DNA of 33,720 bases from a bacterium (GTDB taxonomy: Bacteria > Ratteibacteria > UBA8468 > B48-G9 > JAFGKM01): positions 1 to 33,720 of the forward strand of contig JAKPNC010000259.1 in assembly GCA_029548585.1 (NCBI GenBank). The letters are read 5' to 3'. The notes beneath the pieces are model-generated. The model was not told the DNA's origin. It was given only the letters and a program-made list of their open reading frames with translations, and did no database searches. A program made the position numbers and the translations under genes. Below, one piece after another: positions 14,816 through 23,344 of the stretch (within the stretch, counting starts at the first letter, position 1; the number at the start of each line of letters is the position of its first letter).

Positions 14816-15869
14816 ATCCGGAAATGATTCGGCCCTGGCATCGAAACTGGCGGAGATACAGGCAGAATATGACAGGCATCTCAGCACGGTCACAGGGGAA
14901 GAAAGATCTTCGGCGTCTTTTCGGGAGTCCATAGTAAGGATCGGGGAGCTGGAGGAGATCATCATACTGAAAAGACGGCTTGAATCTATTGAAAAAAGGA
15001 TCCGGGAAGCCGAAGATATTATACGGGGAGGCGAAGATGAGATGGAAGCCCTTGCCCGTGAAGAGCTTCAAGAGCTTGAAGCGGAGAAAAAATCGGCTGA
15101 ATCAGAAGCATGTTCTCTTTTATTTCCTGAAGATCCCGATAACCTGAAGAATGCTATCGTTGAGATAAGGGCCGGTGTCGGCGGAGATGAGGCGGCTCTT
15201 TTTGCAAGGGACCTTTTCAGGATGTACTCAAGGTTCTGCGAGAAGAAGGGATATTCTGTGGATCTTCTTACTTCCCATACGGGAGAGTCGCCGGGCTTCA
15301 AGGAAATAATATTCATTGCCCGGGGAAAAGGCGCCTACAGGGAGCTCAGGCATGAAGGAGGGGTTCACAGGGTTCAGAGGATACCCGATACCGAGAATTA
15401 CGGAAGGATACATACTTCCGCTTCAACTGTCGCGGTTTTTCCTGACGTAGAAGACAGGGACGTGAAAATAGATCCGGCAGATCTGAGAATAGACACGTTC
15501 AGATCTTCCGGAGCGGGGGGGCAGAGTGTAAATAAGACCTCTTCGGCCGTAAGGATAACCCACCTTCCAACGGGAATGGTCATAAGCTGCCAGGACGAGA
15601 GGTCCCAGATACAGAACAGGGCAAAAGGAATGAAGATACTGAAGGTAAGGCTGCAGGCCCTTTATGAGACTGAAAAAAAGGGTAAAATAGACAGCGAGAG
15701 GAGGGCTTTGGTAAGGACTGGAGAGAGAAGCGAGAAGATAAGGACGTACAATTTTCCCCAGAACAGGATTACGGATCACAGGATCGATCTGACACTGTAT
15801 AACCTTGACAGCGTAATGGAAGGCAACATGGAAGAGCTTATTGACAGGCTTAAGGAGGGGTTACAATGA
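14796..15869 (+). CDS. prfA: Peptide chain release factor 1
   Basis: Terminates translation at UAA and UAG. The protein has 357 residues. The stop-codon recognition tripeptide is PDT at 197-199 (PAT, PVT or PET in relatives). The hydrolysis motif GGQ is at 241-243 within RSSGAGGQSVNKTSSAVRI, and CQDERSQIQNRAKG and TYNFPQNRITDHRI follow. The start at 14796 is chosen because upstream residues in the same frame are translated rpmE sequence. The ribosome-binding site is poor, so translational coupling to rpmE is likely. Its methyltransferase PrmC is encoded two genes downstream. Confidence 0.96.
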   Translation: MALKSPKSGNDSALASKLAEIQAEYDRHLSTVTGEERSSASFRESIVRIGELEEIIILKRRLESIEKRIREAEDIIRGGEDEMEALAREELQELEAEKKSAESEACSLLFPEDPDNLKNAIVEIRAGVGGDEAALFARDLFRMYSRFCEKKGYSVDLLTSHTGESPGFKEIIFIARGKGAYRELRHEGGVHRVQRIPDTENYGRIHTSASTVAVFPDVEDRDVKIDPADLRIDTFRSSGAGGQSVNKTSSAVRITHLPTGMVISCQDERSQIQNRAKGMKILKVRLQALYETEKKGKIDSERRALVRTGERSEKIRTYNFPQNRITDHRIDLTLYNLDSVMEGNMEELIDRLKEGLQ

Positions 15870-17647
15870 AAAGAATTATCCGGATCTTTTTCTTCCTACT
15901 TCTCTTATCCTGCGGACTTCTTTTCCCTGAAGAATATGAAAGTCTCCTGAGAAGGGGAGTCATATTCCTTAAACAGAAGATGTACGAGGAATCGCTTAAA
16001 CTTCTTGAGGAAGCACAGAAGCTGAGTCCCGAGAATTCCCTTACATATTATTACCTGGGCGAATCACTTTATTGCCTGGGTAAAACTGACAAGTCCATTG
16101 ACAACTACAGAAAGGCCATAGAGATCGATCCGACAGTCCCGGAATATTACCTTTCCCTGGCCATGGTATACCTTTCCATAAACAAGAAAGACGAATCCCT
16201 GGCGAACATTGACAAGGCTATCGAGATAGGGCCCGGAACGATTACCGGTAAAAAGGCAGCCAGGCTGAAGCAGGATATTGCTTCAGTTTCCGAGGGGAAA
16301 TCTCTTGTGGCGAAATGGGTCAAGATCGAGGAGGAAGAGGCGTTGAAACTTATAGAGTCTGCGGCCCAGGCGGCTCCGCAGGAAGGGATGCCCGATGAAA
16401 CGGGCCAGTTTCCGGAAGTCGTGAAGAAGGCAGAGAGGCTTGATATAGTCAAGCTTATCAGGAAGATACGGTTTGAGACTGAGACTGCAAGGAAGATGGC
16501 CTCAAGCGCCCTAAAGTATTATACACAGGCTGAATTGCAGCAGGTAACCGCGGACATGATAGATATCGCTTCCCCGGAGAGTGACAGGGACGTAAAGAGG
16601 AACCTGATCCTCGCCCTTGGAAAGGCTTCCACGCCTGAGGCCCTGGAACTGCTTCTCAGGATACTCCAGGACGGCAAGGAAACTTATGACATGAGGATAG
16701 CCGCACTCGAAGGCCTGTCATCTGCAAAAACCCAGGAGATAGTTGCGGCCGAGAGAACGACTCTCGACTCCATGGTTTTAAACAGGGAAAAGGAGAGGAA
16801 AGAGGCCCAGAAGAATATCGATGAAACGACAAAGAAGATAGAAAACATACAGACCAGGAAGGATGAACTCGTCCTGAAGAATCTCGAGCAGCAGGATAAG
16901 CTGAACCAGCTCAGCATGAAACTCCAGGAGATATCCATGCCGACAGAATTCGTAGATCCGGCCGCCCCCAGGTCGAGGGTTACAGCGCAGGAGATGACCA
17001 AGCTGAGAAGGGATATCAAGGCACTGGAGACAAGCATTGCAAAGCAGAACGAATCGATCGTACGCATGGACGAGGAAACTGCCGAGCTCCAGAGGCAGAA
17101 ACTGAGGTACGAAGGCCTTCTGGCGAAAAGGGAAGAAGAAAAGGATATCACGTTCCAGTCGCGTGCTCCCGCCGGAGCCATCGCCCCGGAAGAAACCATG
17201 ATGGATGCTCCTCCGGAAATGTTCGGAGAACCGGTTTACGTGGAAACTGACGAGGAAAAGAACGAAATAATATTTGCAATTTCTCTTATAAAGACACTGG
17301 GCAGCATGAGAGACGAAGAGAGCTTGCCCGTGATAAAGCGAGCGTGGGATGAATACAGGGTGGAACAGCAGAGGATCCATTACCTTCTTTCTCTTGCAAG
17401 GCTTTCCGATTTTTCCGGAGTTGATATGCTTATTGCAAGGCTGAGAAGTGATTATCTGGATGGACCGGCTTCGGAAGAGATCCTCCTCAGGGCAGGTATC
17501 ATAGAGGTCCTCGGGGACTATCTTCTCCAGAAATATGATGACAGGCTCGCCGGGCTGGTGGAATATCTGAGCGAAGAGGGAGGTTACCCTGAAATCAGGA
17601 AGGCAGCGTCGGGAGTCCTTGCAAAGATTGCCGTCAAACCAAAGTAA
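15866..17647 (+). CDS. Exported TPR/HEAT-repeat protein with a central coiled coil
   Basis: I recognise repeats, not a named family. The 593 residues begin with a signal peptide whose LLSC at 13-16 is a possible lipobox. TPR-like repeats follow at about 24-140 (for example SLTYYYLGESLYCLGKTDKSI), then HEAT-like helices at about 190-300. A long charged coiled coil (about 300-430) is next, then a Pro/Glu-rich linker (about 430-460) and a second HEAT-like block (about 465-593). The size and layout suggest a periplasmic or outer-membrane-tethered scaffold. It overlaps prfA by 4 nt and prmC by 29 nt, so it is embedded in a translation/cell-wall operon. AAGGAGG lies upstream of the ATG. Confidence 0.78.
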   Translation: MKRIIRIFFFLLLLSCGLLFPEEYESLLRRGVIFLKQKMYEESLKLLEEAQKLSPENSLTYYYLGESLYCLGKTDKSIDNYRKAIEIDPTVPEYYLSLAMVYLSINKKDESLANIDKAIEIGPGTITGKKAARLKQDIASVSEGKSLVAKWVKIEEEEALKLIESAAQAAPQEGMPDETGQFPEVVKKAERLDIVKLIRKIRFETETARKMASSALKYYTQAELQQVTADMIDIASPESDRDVKRNLILALGKASTPEALELLLRILQDGKETYDMRIAALEGLSSAKTQEIVAAERTTLDSMVLNREKERKEAQKNIDETTKKIENIQTRKDELVLKNLEQQDKLNQLSMKLQEISMPTEFVDPAAPRSRVTAQEMTKLRRDIKALETSIAKQNESIVRMDEETAELQRQKLRYEGLLAKREEEKDITFQSRAPAGAIAPEETMMDAPPEMFGEPVYVETDEEKNEIIFAISLIKTLGSMRDEESLPVIKRAWDEYRVEQQRIHYLLSLARLSDFSGVDMLIARLRSDYLDGPASEEILLRAGIIEVLGDYLLQKYDDRLAGLVEYLSEEGGYPEIRKAASGVLAKIAVKPK

Positions 17648-18533
17648 GAGACGTACCCCCAGGCAGCTTATTTCAAGAGCAGGGCTTTTCCTCGAGGCAT
17701 CGGGCATAGACGAACCCTTCAGGAATGCGGAACTTCTTCTGTCTCATGTTATGGGCAGGCCCGTTGTCGATCTATACCTGGACTGGGACCAGGAGGTTTC
17801 CGCCGGGCAGGAGAAATCCTTCTTATCCCTGGTGGAAAAGAGATCCGGTGCGGTTCCCCTGCAGTACCTGACAGGAAGCGTTGATTTCTTCGGTTACAGG
17901 CTTATTGTCAGGAAGGGTGTTTTCATACCGAGGCCCGAAACGGAGTTGCTTGTAGAAGAGGCCCTGGATATTTACCGGCGGCATTTCAGCCCGAAACCGG
18001 TAAGGATACTGGACATAGGGACAGGTTCAGGAAATATAAGCGTGGCCCTCGCAGGAGAAATACCGGAGAGCAGGATTACCGCTACAGATATTTCTCAGGA
18101 TGCCCTTGATGCGGCATGCGAAAACGGGAGGCTTCACGGGGTCGGGGAGAGGATAAAATTCATCAGGCAGGATTCATTCCCTGCCGGATGCGGACGTTTC
18201 CATCTCATATTGAGCAATCCTCCCTACATTCCTGATAGAGAAATGTTAACGCTCCAGGATGAAGTGAAGAACGAACCAACCCAGGCGCTCCGGGCAGGAG
18301 CCGCCGGGATGGATGTCATAGAAAGGATTCTTGCAGGCGCATACAGGTACCTTGAACCCGGAGGCTATCTCATTCTCGAGATAGGATACGGGCAGGCAAA
18401 AATGGTCAGGAAGATCGAATGCGGCCTGCGCTTTTGTTATATAAAAAAAGATCTCTCGGGCATAGAAAGGTACCCGGTATTCAAAAAGGAAAACCATGGA
18501 CAAGTTTATCATAGAGGGAGGCAGGAAACTTGA
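17619..18533 (+). CDS. prmC: Release factor glutamine methyltransferase
   Basis: Methylates the glutamine of the GGQ motif in release factors with S-adenosylmethionine. The frame gives 304 residues. The helical N-terminal domain carries FRNAELLLSHVMGRP; the SAM site is ILDIGTGSGNISVALA (130-145), and the substrate-binding NPPY is at 200-203. No ATG is present at the required position: the likely start is TTG at 17619 or TTG at 17628, both inside the preceding gene. The first ATG in frame (codon 45) is too late for the N-terminal domain. The C terminus is about ten residues longer than usual because the frame runs 38 nt into murA. It acts on the prfA product encoded 1.7 kb upstream. Confidence 0.92.
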   Translation: MQRLPSNQSKRRTPRQLISRAGLFLEASGIDEPFRNAELLLSHVMGRPVVDLYLDWDQEVSAGQEKSFLSLVEKRSGAVPLQYLTGSVDFFGYRLIVRKGVFIPRPETELLVEEALDIYRRHFSPKPVRILDIGTGSGNISVALAGEIPESRITATDISQDALDAACENGRLHGVGERIKFIRQDSFPAGCGRFHLILSNPPYIPDREMLTLQDEVKNEPTQALRAGAAGMDVIERILAGAYRYLEPGGYLILEIGYGQAKMVRKIECGLRFCYIKKDLSGIERYPVFKKENHGQVYHRGRQET

Positions 18534-19761
18534 AGGGGAAGTGACGGTTTCAGGCTCCAAGAATGCCGCATTACCCATAATTTCATCCTGCCTTCTTGCC
18601 GAGGGTAAATCGTTGCTCCATAACATACCCGACGTGAAAGATGTACAGACCATGATAAAGATATTGAACAGCATGGGAGTTAAAACATCTTTCCGCAAAA
18701 ACACCCTGGAGATTGATCCTTCAGGGATAAACAGGTTTACGGCGCCGTACGAATTCGTGAGTACCATGAGGGGATCCGTATGCCTTCTAGGCCCTCTCGT
18801 TTCAAAATACGGGAAGGCCGTATTTTCAATGCCCGGGGGCTGTGTCATCGGTTCAAGACCCATAGACCTGCACATAAAGGGATTGAGGAAACTGGGTGCG
18901 GATATCAACCAGCAGGACGGGAATATAGTGAGCAGTTCCGGAAGGCTTGAAGGATCCACAGTTTTCCTTGGAGGAAATTTCGGATCAAGCGTCCTTGCAA
19001 CGGCCAACATAATGATGGCGGCGACCCTTGCAAAGGGAGAGACCTGCATAGAGAGCGCGGCTTGCGAACCTGAGATCGTCGATCTTGCCAGGATGCTTAA
19101 AAAGATGGGAGCAAAGATATACGGAGAGGGCTCTCATTTTATCAGGATCGAGGGGGTCAGGAAGCTTAAGGGAGTGGAATACGGCATTATACCCGACAGG
19201 ATAGAGGCCTGCACCTACGTTCTCGCTGCATTCCTTACACGTGGAAATGTGGGGATAAGGGGAGTAGTTCCGGAACACGTATTTTCTTTTCTGGACGTTC
19301 TCGGGGATGCGGGAATATCCATGGACATAAAGAACGATACCGTATGGACAAGATCCGCCCCGGGATGGAAAGCCGTCGATATAACAACCCTTCCTTTTCC
19401 AGGATTTCCCACGGACCTACAGGCCCAGACGATGACATTTCTTGCCATGGCCGATGGAGTGAGCGTTATAACGGAAAAGGTTTTTCCCGAGAGGTTCATA
19501 CACGTGGGGGAACTTAACAGACTCGGAGCCAGCATAAGCCTTGACGGCGCAAGGGCGATCATAAAGGGAGTCGACAGGCTCAGCGGAGCCAGGGTGATGG
19601 CTTCTGACCTGCGTGCCAGCGCCGCGCTGGTCCTTGCCGGGCTCGTTGCAGAAGGCAGAACCGAGGTTTCGAGGATTTACCATCTTGACCGGGGATACGA
19701 GAGGTTCGAGGGAAAACTCAGGAACCTGGGAGCTGTGATTGAAAGGGTCAACGAAAAATAA
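18496..19761 (+). CDS. murA: UDP-N-acetylglucosamine 1-carboxyvinyltransferase
   Basis: The first committed step of peptidoglycan synthesis, transferring enolpyruvate from PEP to UDP-GlcNAc. At 421 residues it is full length. K22-N23 in SGSKNAALP and the loop MPGGCVIGSRPIDLHI are present; C116 is the cysteine alkylated by fosfomycin, so the enzyme should be of the sensitive type. GFPTDLQAQ and the late YHLDRGYERF motif are also there. It starts within the end of prmC (38-nt overlap) behind AAAAAGGA. It precedes dapB and dapL, which make the diaminopimelate of the same cell-wall polymer. Confidence 0.96.
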   Translation: MDKFIIEGGRKLEGEVTVSGSKNAALPIISSCLLAEGKSLLHNIPDVKDVQTMIKILNSMGVKTSFRKNTLEIDPSGINRFTAPYEFVSTMRGSVCLLGPLVSKYGKAVFSMPGGCVIGSRPIDLHIKGLRKLGADINQQDGNIVSSSGRLEGSTVFLGGNFGSSVLATANIMMAATLAKGETCIESAACEPEIVDLARMLKKMGAKIYGEGSHFIRIEGVRKLKGVEYGIIPDRIEACTYVLAAFLTRGNVGIRGVVPEHVFSFLDVLGDAGISMDIKNDTVWTRSAPGWKAVDITTLPFPGFPTDLQAQTMTFLAMADGVSVITEKVFPERFIHVGELNRLGASISLDGARAIIKGVDRLSGARVMASDLRASAALVLAGLVAEGRTEVSRIYHLDRGYERFEGKLRNLGAVIERVNEK

Positions 19762-19784
19762 AGAATAAATGTTACGGAGCTGAA

Positions 19785-20579
19785 ATGGAAAAAACAGGCA
19801 TTGTGGTATGCGGAGCAGGCGGAAGAATGGGAAGACTCATAATTCAGCTTGCCATGGAAAACCCCGGATTCGTTGTAACCGCGGGAGTGGAAACTGACAG
19901 CAGGCTTGCCGGAGAGGTATCATCTATGGGAATAAGAGTGGTTGCAAGCCTGTCGGACCTGTCATTATGCGGGAATGTAGTTATAGATTTTACGAAGCCG
20001 GAGGCAACAAGCGAAATAATAGGGATATGCGCTGAAAAAAGAGCAGGCGCCGTGGTGGGAACGACAGGCCTTAATAAAGCCCAGAAAGATAAGGTTGCCG
20101 AGGCTTCGGAGGTGATACCCGTCTTCTTCGCTCCAAACATGAGCCTGGGAGTGAACCTCTTCATGGAGGTAATCAGGGTCGCATCTTCCCTGATGAAGGA
20201 ATACGAGGCGGAAATTTCGGAGATACACCACCATTTCAAGAAGGACGCACCCAGCGGCACCGCAAGGAAGATCGCAGAGATCATATGCGAGACCACGGGA
20301 AGAAGGTACGAGGACGTGGCAAAGTGCGGCAGGGAGGGAACGGGAGATGCAAGGAGCAGGGATGAGATAGGAATCCATTCCCTGAGAATCGGGGACATAG
20401 TGGGGGAGCATTCGGTATATTTCGGAGGCAGGGGAGAAATAATGGAATTCACCCACAGGTGCTATAACCGGGAATCTTTTGCTTCCGGAGCCCTTAAGGC
20501 GGCCAGGTTTATTTCGGGGAAAAAGGCAGGGATGTATAATATGCAAGACCTCATAAAAGAGGAGACAAAGGTCTGTTGA
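19785..20579 (+). CDS. dapB: 4-hydroxy-tetrahydrodipicolinate reductase
   Basis: Reduces hydroxytetrahydrodipicolinate to tetrahydrodipicolinate in lysine/DAP synthesis with NAD(P)H. The protein has 264 residues. The nucleotide-binding GAGGRMG is at 10-16, and the catalytic segment EIHHHFKKDAPSGTA at 146-160 contains the active-site His and Lys. The C-terminal FTHRCYNRESFASGAL is typical. Its product is the direct substrate of DapL, encoded next. dapA and dapF are not in the window. Confidence 0.96.
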   Translation: MEKTGIVVCGAGGRMGRLIIQLAMENPGFVVTAGVETDSRLAGEVSSMGIRVVASLSDLSLCGNVVIDFTKPEATSEIIGICAEKRAGAVVGTTGLNKAQKDKVAEASEVIPVFFAPNMSLGVNLFMEVIRVASSLMKEYEAEISEIHHHFKKDAPSGTARKIAEIICETTGRRYEDVAKCGREGTGDARSRDEIGIHSLRIGDIVGEHSVYFGGRGEIMEFTHRCYNRESFASGALKAARFISGKKAGMYNMQDLIKEETKVC

Positions 20580-20585
20580 AGTCAT

Positions 20586-20626
20586 TCCCGGCCATATTAG
20601 TATGCCGGGATTTATCACATCCCGGC
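20586..20626 (+). promoter_or_regulatory. Two mutually exclusive hairpins in the dapB-dapL gap
   Basis: Three complementary blocks: A TCCCGGC (20586-20592), B GCCGGGAT (20604-20611), C ATCCCGGC (20619-20626). B can pair with A (7 bp, 11-nt loop) or with C (8 bp, 7-nt loop), but not both. The arrangement lies between the dapB stop and the dapL ribosome-binding site AAGGAGG. Neither hairpin is followed by a strong T run, so this could be an attenuator-like switch, a stabilising element or a palindromic repeat. Confidence 0.5.
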
Positions 20627-20668
20627 GCACATCGCGCAATAATCGCATTCAAAGGAAAGGAGGAATGA

Positions 20669-21829
20669 ATGTTCGAGGTTAGCGAAAGGCTTAAAAATCT
20701 TCCACCGTATCTTTTTGCAGAGATAGACAGGAAAAAGAAGAAGCTCATTTCAGAAGGCCACGATATCATAGATTTCGGAATCGGAGATCCAGATCTTCCA
20801 ACCCCGGAGAATATTGTTGAAGCTATGAAGAAGGGGGTTGGCAACGCGTCCTACCACAGGTATCCGATCGGGAAAGGCATGGCAGATTTCAGGAAAGCCA
20901 TATCTGAATACTACAGGGAGAATTGCCAGGTGGAGATTGATCCTGACAGCGAGGTGTGCGTTCTCATAGGTTCAAAAGAAGGAATAGCACATTTTCCATG
21001 GGCTTTCCTCAACAGGGGAGACATCACCCTTGTTCCGGAACCCTGCTATCCGGTTTACCACATAGGAACGAGGCTGTCGGAGGGAACGCCTTTTTTCATG
21101 CCCTTGAAAAGTGAAAAAGGTTTCCTGCCGGATCTCGGAAGCATACCTTCAGGCGCGGCGGAGAAAGCCAGGATAATGTACCTCAACTATCCAAATAACC
21201 CGACAGCTGCTTTTGCGACGCGGGATTTTCTCATGGAAGCAATCAGTTTCTGCAAAAAGCACGGTATAATACTGGCATACGATGCAGCTTACAGCGAGAT
21301 ATATTTCGAAGAAAAGCCCGTAAGTTTCCTTTCCCTTCCAGGTGCCAAGGATGTAGGCATTGAATTCAATTCTCTTTCAAAGCCTTTTAACATGACGGGA
21401 TGGAGGGCTGGATGGGCTTGCGGCAACGCGAGCCTTGTAGCCGGACTTGCAAAGATAAAGGAGAATATAGATTCCGGGACTTTTGAGGCAGTGCAGTTTT
21501 CAGGAGTCGAAGCTTTGCGCAACGGCCGCAAGAGCACAGAGGAGATGAGAAAGATATACAGGTCGAGAAGGGACTTGCTCGTTGAAGGGCTCAGGAAGGC
21601 CGGGTTTGACGCGCAGGCTCCGGGCGGGGCTTTCTACCTCTGGCTGAAGGTCGGGGGAAGCTCCATAGATTTTGCCGACGATCTTCTCGGGAGGGGAAAG
21701 ATTGTTGTTACTCCCGGAGTGGGCTTCGGACCCTCAGGAGAGGGATTTATAAGATTTTCGCTTACCATCGGAGAAGAAAGGATAAAAGAAGCCATAGGCA
21801 GGATCAACAAGCTTCGGGGGAAGAATTAA
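20669..21829 (+). CDS. dapL: LL-diaminopimelate aminotransferase
   Basis: Converts tetrahydrodipicolinate to LL-diaminopimelate in one step with glutamate as amino donor, replacing the succinylase or acetylase branch. A 386-residue class I/II PLP aminotransferase. Family-specific stretches include LPPYLFAEID (11-20), FGIGDPDLPTP, HRYP, IGSKEGIAHFPWAF (100-113) and YPNNPTAA (174-181). The PLP lysine is K238 in NSLSKPFNMTGWR. Position directly after dapB supports the assignment over a general aspartate aminotransferase. AAGGAGGAA (20657-20665) lies just upstream of the ATG. Confidence 0.93.
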   Translation: MFEVSERLKNLPPYLFAEIDRKKKKLISEGHDIIDFGIGDPDLPTPENIVEAMKKGVGNASYHRYPIGKGMADFRKAISEYYRENCQVEIDPDSEVCVLIGSKEGIAHFPWAFLNRGDITLVPEPCYPVYHIGTRLSEGTPFFMPLKSEKGFLPDLGSIPSGAAEKARIMYLNYPNNPTAAFATRDFLMEAISFCKKHGIILAYDAAYSEIYFEEKPVSFLSLPGAKDVGIEFNSLSKPFNMTGWRAGWACGNASLVAGLAKIKENIDSGTFEAVQFSGVEALRNGRKSTEEMRKIYRSRRDLLVEGLRKAGFDAQAPGGAFYLWLKVGGSSIDFADDLLGRGKIVVTPGVGFGPSGEGFIRFSLTIGEERIKEAIGRINKLRGKN

Positions 21830-21830
21830 C

Positions 21831-22289
21831 ATGGATAAAAAGATAGCCGTTGTTGTCGGGAGCAAGAATGATTTGCCTTACCTGGATGGGGCAAAGGAGA
21901 TTCTTGAGCGATTCGGCATACCTTACGAGGTGATGGTTATGTCAGCCCACAGGAGCCTTGACAGGACAATGGAGTTTGCGGAAAAGGCCGAGGCTGAAGG
22001 TTTCGGGGCAATTATAGCCTGCGCGGGCATGGCGGCGCATCTTCCCGGGGTTATTGCGGCCAAGACCATCCTGCCCGTCATCGGCGTCCCCCTGCCCACC
22101 AGCGACATAAAGGGCATGGATGCTCTTCTCGCAATCGTACAGATGCCTTCAGGCGTTCCCGTGGCAACCATGGCCATAGGGAAATCAGGGGTCAAAAACG
22201 GCGCGATCCTGGCTGCAGAGATACTTTCCCTGAACGATGAGGGGTTGAAAAAAAAACTTAAAGAATACAAATTGTCACTGGGACAATAA
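21831..22289 (+). CDS. purE: N5-carboxyaminoimidazole ribonucleotide mutase
   Basis: Purine synthesis step converting N5-CAIR to CAIR. The 152 residues carry VGSKNDLPYL (9-18) for the phosphate, SAHRS with the catalytic H40, CAGMAAHLPGVIA, and VQMPSGVPVATMAIG. The order and length fit the bacterial class I enzyme. It starts one nt after the dapL stop, so it is translated from the same message. purK and other pur genes are not nearby. Confidence 0.94.
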   Translation: MDKKIAVVVGSKNDLPYLDGAKEILERFGIPYEVMVMSAHRSLDRTMEFAEKAEAEGFGAIIACAGMAAHLPGVIAAKTILPVIGVPLPTSDIKGMDALLAIVQMPSGVPVATMAIGKSGVKNGAILAAEILSLNDEGLKKKLKEYKLSLGQ

Positions 22290-22299
22290 AGAAGGAGAA

Positions 22300-23187
22300 A
22301 TGTTTATAGACATACATGTTCATCTGAGAAAGCACCAGACTTACCTCCTGAAGGGTAAGGCAACCTATTCTACCCCGGAGCAATTGCTCAGGAGGTACGA
22401 TACCCTCGGCATAGAAAAGGCGGTTATCCTCAGGGGCGGAGTTTCCCCCGAGTGCGGTCTGCAGGGACAGTCGATTGAAGAAGTCTTCGATATATGCGAA
22501 AAGTATCCCGGAAGGTTCATACCATTCTGCAACATAGATCCGAGGTTCATGACAAACACGCCCCATGCGCCTCTCGAAGAGATCATAGGGTATTACAAGG
22601 AATGCGGCTGCAAAGGCATAGGAGAGTTATGTGCAAATCTGCCTTTCCTTGATCCTATGGTACAGAACCTTTTCAGGAAAGCCGAACAGGTGGGAGACAT
22701 GCCGGTGACATTCCACGTAGCCCCGTTCATCGGGGGCACGTACGGACTTTACGACGACCCCGGGCTGCCCCAACTCGAGATGACTCTCATGAATTTTCCA
22801 GGGCTCAAATTCCTGGGCCATTCGACGGCCTTCTGGGCTGAGATCGCGGAACTTGAAACACCCGGAGAACGTTATCTTTATCCGACTTCTCCTGTGAAAA
22901 AAGAAGGGGTTGTGCCGAAGCTTTTCAGAAGGTACGGGAACCTGCTGGGAGACCTTTCCGCCGGGAGCGGTTATTACGCCCTTTCCAGGGATCCTGAGTA
23001 TGGCGCAAGATTCCTCGAAGAATTCCAGGACAGGCTTTTTTTCGGCACCGACATATGCGAGCCCGACAGCGATACGCCCCTGGTGAATTTCCTGCTGAAA
23101 CTCAGGGACGAGGGAAAGATAACGGAAGAGGTTTTCAGAAAGGTTGCAAGGGAGAATGCCGTGAAGCTTCTGGGCATTGACGGGTGA
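22300..23187 (+). CDS. Amidohydrolase-2 family metal-dependent hydrolase
   Basis: A 295-residue PF04909 protein, the third of this family in the window. Ligands are complete: H6 and H8 in FIDIHVHLR, E109 in GIGELCAN, H139 in VTFHVAPF, H174 in FLGHSTAFWA, and D251 in LFFGTDICEP. It is longer than the pair at 9653-11226, with an extra segment around 183-205 before the last strands. GAAGGAG precedes the ATG, ten nt after purE. Its place between purE and fba gives no hint of the substrate. Confidence 0.85.
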   Translation: MFIDIHVHLRKHQTYLLKGKATYSTPEQLLRRYDTLGIEKAVILRGGVSPECGLQGQSIEEVFDICEKYPGRFIPFCNIDPRFMTNTPHAPLEEIIGYYKECGCKGIGELCANLPFLDPMVQNLFRKAEQVGDMPVTFHVAPFIGGTYGLYDDPGLPQLEMTLMNFPGLKFLGHSTAFWAEIAELETPGERYLYPTSPVKKEGVVPKLFRRYGNLLGDLSAGSGYYALSRDPEYGARFLEEFQDRLFFGTDICEPDSDTPLVNFLLKLRDEGKITEEVFRKVARENAVKLLGIDG

Positions 23188-23344
23188 GACCGGATGTGAA
23201 AAAATCCGCACCGCTTTTTTCGCTTTGAAGCCAGACAAAAAAAATGGCGGTCCTTCAGTACCAGGGGCTGGTAAAAACATGGCGGCAGGTTGCTGTTTCA
23301 TAAGATGCGCAATTCAGAACACCCAAAGGGAAAAGGAGGAATAA
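23188..23344 (+). terminator. Possible weak terminator and intergenic gap before fba
   Basis: CGGAT/ATCCG (23191-23195 and 23204-23208) is followed, after six nt, by six T at 23215-23220, a weak terminator candidate. A second perfect 6-bp hairpin TACCAG/CTGGTA with a 3-nt loop lies at 23259-23273. I find no convincing promoter for fba, although the gap suggests a transcription break. Confidence 0.35.

Noticed and set aside
15384..15395. PDT instead of PAT/PVT in the stop-codon recognition loop of RF1, as a hint of altered stop-codon use
   Set aside because: PET is known in many RF1 proteins, and genes here end in both TGA and TAA in the usual way; PDT is a conservative change.
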